Part shown: in pieces, positions 5,992 to 6,625 of the stretch
Layout: each line of letters begins with the position of its first letter
Numbering within the stretch: position 1 is the stretch's first letter
Assembly (NCBI GenBank): GCA_936941515.1
Contig: CAKZJI010000451.1
Location: forward strand, 1 to 6,625
Direction of reading: 5' to 3'
From: an uncultured Propionibacteriaceae bacterium
GTDB taxonomy: Bacteria; Actinomycetota; Actinomycetes; Propionibacteriales; Propionibacteriaceae
DNA length: 6,625 nucleotides
Notes under the pieces: generated by a model
Told to the model about the DNA's origin: nothing
Databases searched by the model: none
What the model saw: the letters and a program-made list of their open reading frames with translations, nothing else
Translations under genes and position numbers: made by a program

Positions 5992-6474
5992 GACCCGCCC
6001 GAGGGCGTCGTCTCGGAGCTGTGGGTGTGGTCGCAGCTCGCCGCTCGCCTCGATGCCCCGGGCACGTGGTCGACGGTCCCGTCGGAGGTCTTCGACGAGC
6101 TGGCCAGGGCGAGCGTCGGCGGCCGCGCCGACTACTCCGGGCTGAGCCACGCCCGCCTCGACCGCGAGAGCGACCTGCACTGGCCCTGCCCCGCCACCGG
6201 CGAAGGGGAGGCACCTCACCCGGGCACACCGCGCGCCTTCCTCGACGACTTCCCCACGCCCGACGGCAGGGCCCGGCTCGTGCCCGTCGACCACCTCGGG
6301 CCGGCCGAGGACCTGCGTCCCGACGCCCCGCTCTTCCTCATCACCGGGCGCGTCCTCGAGCACTACCAGTCGGGGGCACAGACCCGCCGGGTGGCAGCGC
6401 TCCTCGCGGCGCAACCGACCCCCTTCGTCGAGGTGCACCCACTCCTCGCCCACCGCCTCGGCATCGAGGAGGGC
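5992..6474 (+). pseudogene. Molybdopterin oxidoreductase fragment (nitrate-reductase-like, C-terminal region)
   Basis: In the same phase as the ATPase, the translation becomes typical of the large subunit of molybdopterin oxidoreductases of the assimilatory nitrate reductase / formate dehydrogenase group. It shows DPPEGVVSELWVWSQLAARL, VFDELARASVGGRADYSGLS, LHWPCP, HPGTPRAFLDDFPTPDGRAR, then ITGRVLEHYQSGAQTRRV and FVEVHPLLAHRLGIEEG. These are the end of the catalytic region and the start of the molydopterin dinucleotide-binding domain. The YQSGAQTRRV form is reminiscent of actinobacterial NasC-like proteins. Both ends are missing: the bulk of the enzyme upstream, and everything after GIEEG. 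It has no start codon or ribosome-binding site of its own, so it is a fragment placed by chimera or rearrangement. Confidence 0.85.
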
Positions 6475-6477
6475 GTC

Positions 6478-6624
6478 CAGCTTCCACGCACGATCATCGA
6501 ATATTGCCTGAAGGACGATGCGCTCGGCGACCCGCTCGACCACCGCGGGAGCGCTTGCATCATAGAGGAATGCGCCGCAGAATTCGTCGCCACCGAACCG
6601 CGCGAGCAGCGCGCCGCGATACTG
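6478..6624 (-). pseudogene. GGDEF-domain (diguanylate cyclase) fragment, reverse strand
   Basis: Read on the minus strand from 6624, the translation is QYRGALLARFGGDEFCGAF, followed by LYDASAPAVVERVAERI and IFDDRAWKL. The ARFGGDEF motif (GGDEF at 6580-6594) is the active-site signature of diguanylate cyclases, which make cyclic di-GMP. The helix after it and the DDRAWKL strand fit the family layout. After Leu at 6478 the family match stops exactly where the plus-strand oxidoreductase match also stops. The N-terminal part would lie right of the window. Base composition here is visibly less GC-rich than in the preceding 500 bases (for example gaatattgcctgaag), which suggests a different source genome. 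Confidence 0.75.
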
Positions 6625-6625
6625 G

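Noticed and set aside
5677..6543. A 288-residue minus-strand open frame
   Set aside because: Only its first part (right of about 6478) is real, as a GGDEF fragment. The rest is antisense to the oxidoreductase and ATPase matches and resembles nothing.
4813..6625. A single 604-codon fusion of ABC ATPase, oxidoreductase and a C-terminal extension
   Set aside because: The ATPase domain is cut before its signature motif, the oxidoreductase is a mid-protein piece, and the last part is a GGDEF gene on the other strand. The frame stays open because GC-rich sequence has few stops.

Overview
The window looks like a short contig from a high-GC Gram-positive bacterium (Actinomycetota). The evidence is GC-rich third codon positions, GTG and TTG starts, an Rv2466c-type mycothiol-linked DsbA protein, and an actinobacterial style of phosphofructokinase and Phd/VapC pair. 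The gene content would fit Propionibacteriaceae, but that placement is a guess.

Layout. (1) Bases 2-874 carry the 3' part of a 6-phosphofructokinase running in from the left. (2) A type II toxin-antitoxin pair lies on the minus strand at 884-1593: a Phd/YefM-like antitoxin overlapping an intact PIN-domain VapC toxin. Its upstream region holds a tandem 8-mer and a 26-nt imperfect inverted repeat. (3) A DsbA/Rv2466c-like protein with a CPWA active site occupies 1787-2389 on the minus strand and ends at a perfect 16-bp hairpin. (4) A second, different toxin-antitoxin locus lies on the plus strand: an intact Panacea (DUF4065, SocA/GepA-like) antitoxin at 2541-3074, overlapping a Fic/Doc toxin at 3071-3469. 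That toxin is broken by an in-frame TGA and has also lost its catalytic His. (5) From 3537 a tightly overlapping operon encodes an ECF S component resembling CblT, a PurM-superfamily protein resembling the alpha-ribazole kinase CblS, and a two-domain ECF ATPase. I read this as an alpha-ribazole salvage operon feeding the lower-ligand branch of cobalamin assembly, with its own ATPase.

The right end is not a normal gene. The second ATPase domain stops being recognisable soon after its Walker A motif (about 5895). After about 95 unassigned bases, the same reading frame becomes the C-terminal part of a molybdopterin oxidoreductase (nitrate-reductase-like, about 5992-6474). The last 147 bases encode, on the opposite strand, a GGDEF diguanylate-cyclase fragment. 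Three unrelated families abutting inside one open frame, one of them reversed, point to a chimeric assembly, or much less likely a rearrangement. The open frame 4813-6625 should not be annotated as one fusion protein.

How the genes work together: CblT would bind extracellular alpha-ribazole, the ECF ATPase (with an EcfT not seen here) would drive uptake, and CblS would phosphorylate it to alpha-ribazole phosphate. The two toxin-antitoxin loci and the oxidoreductase form an accessory stretch between this operon and the housekeeping glycolytic gene.
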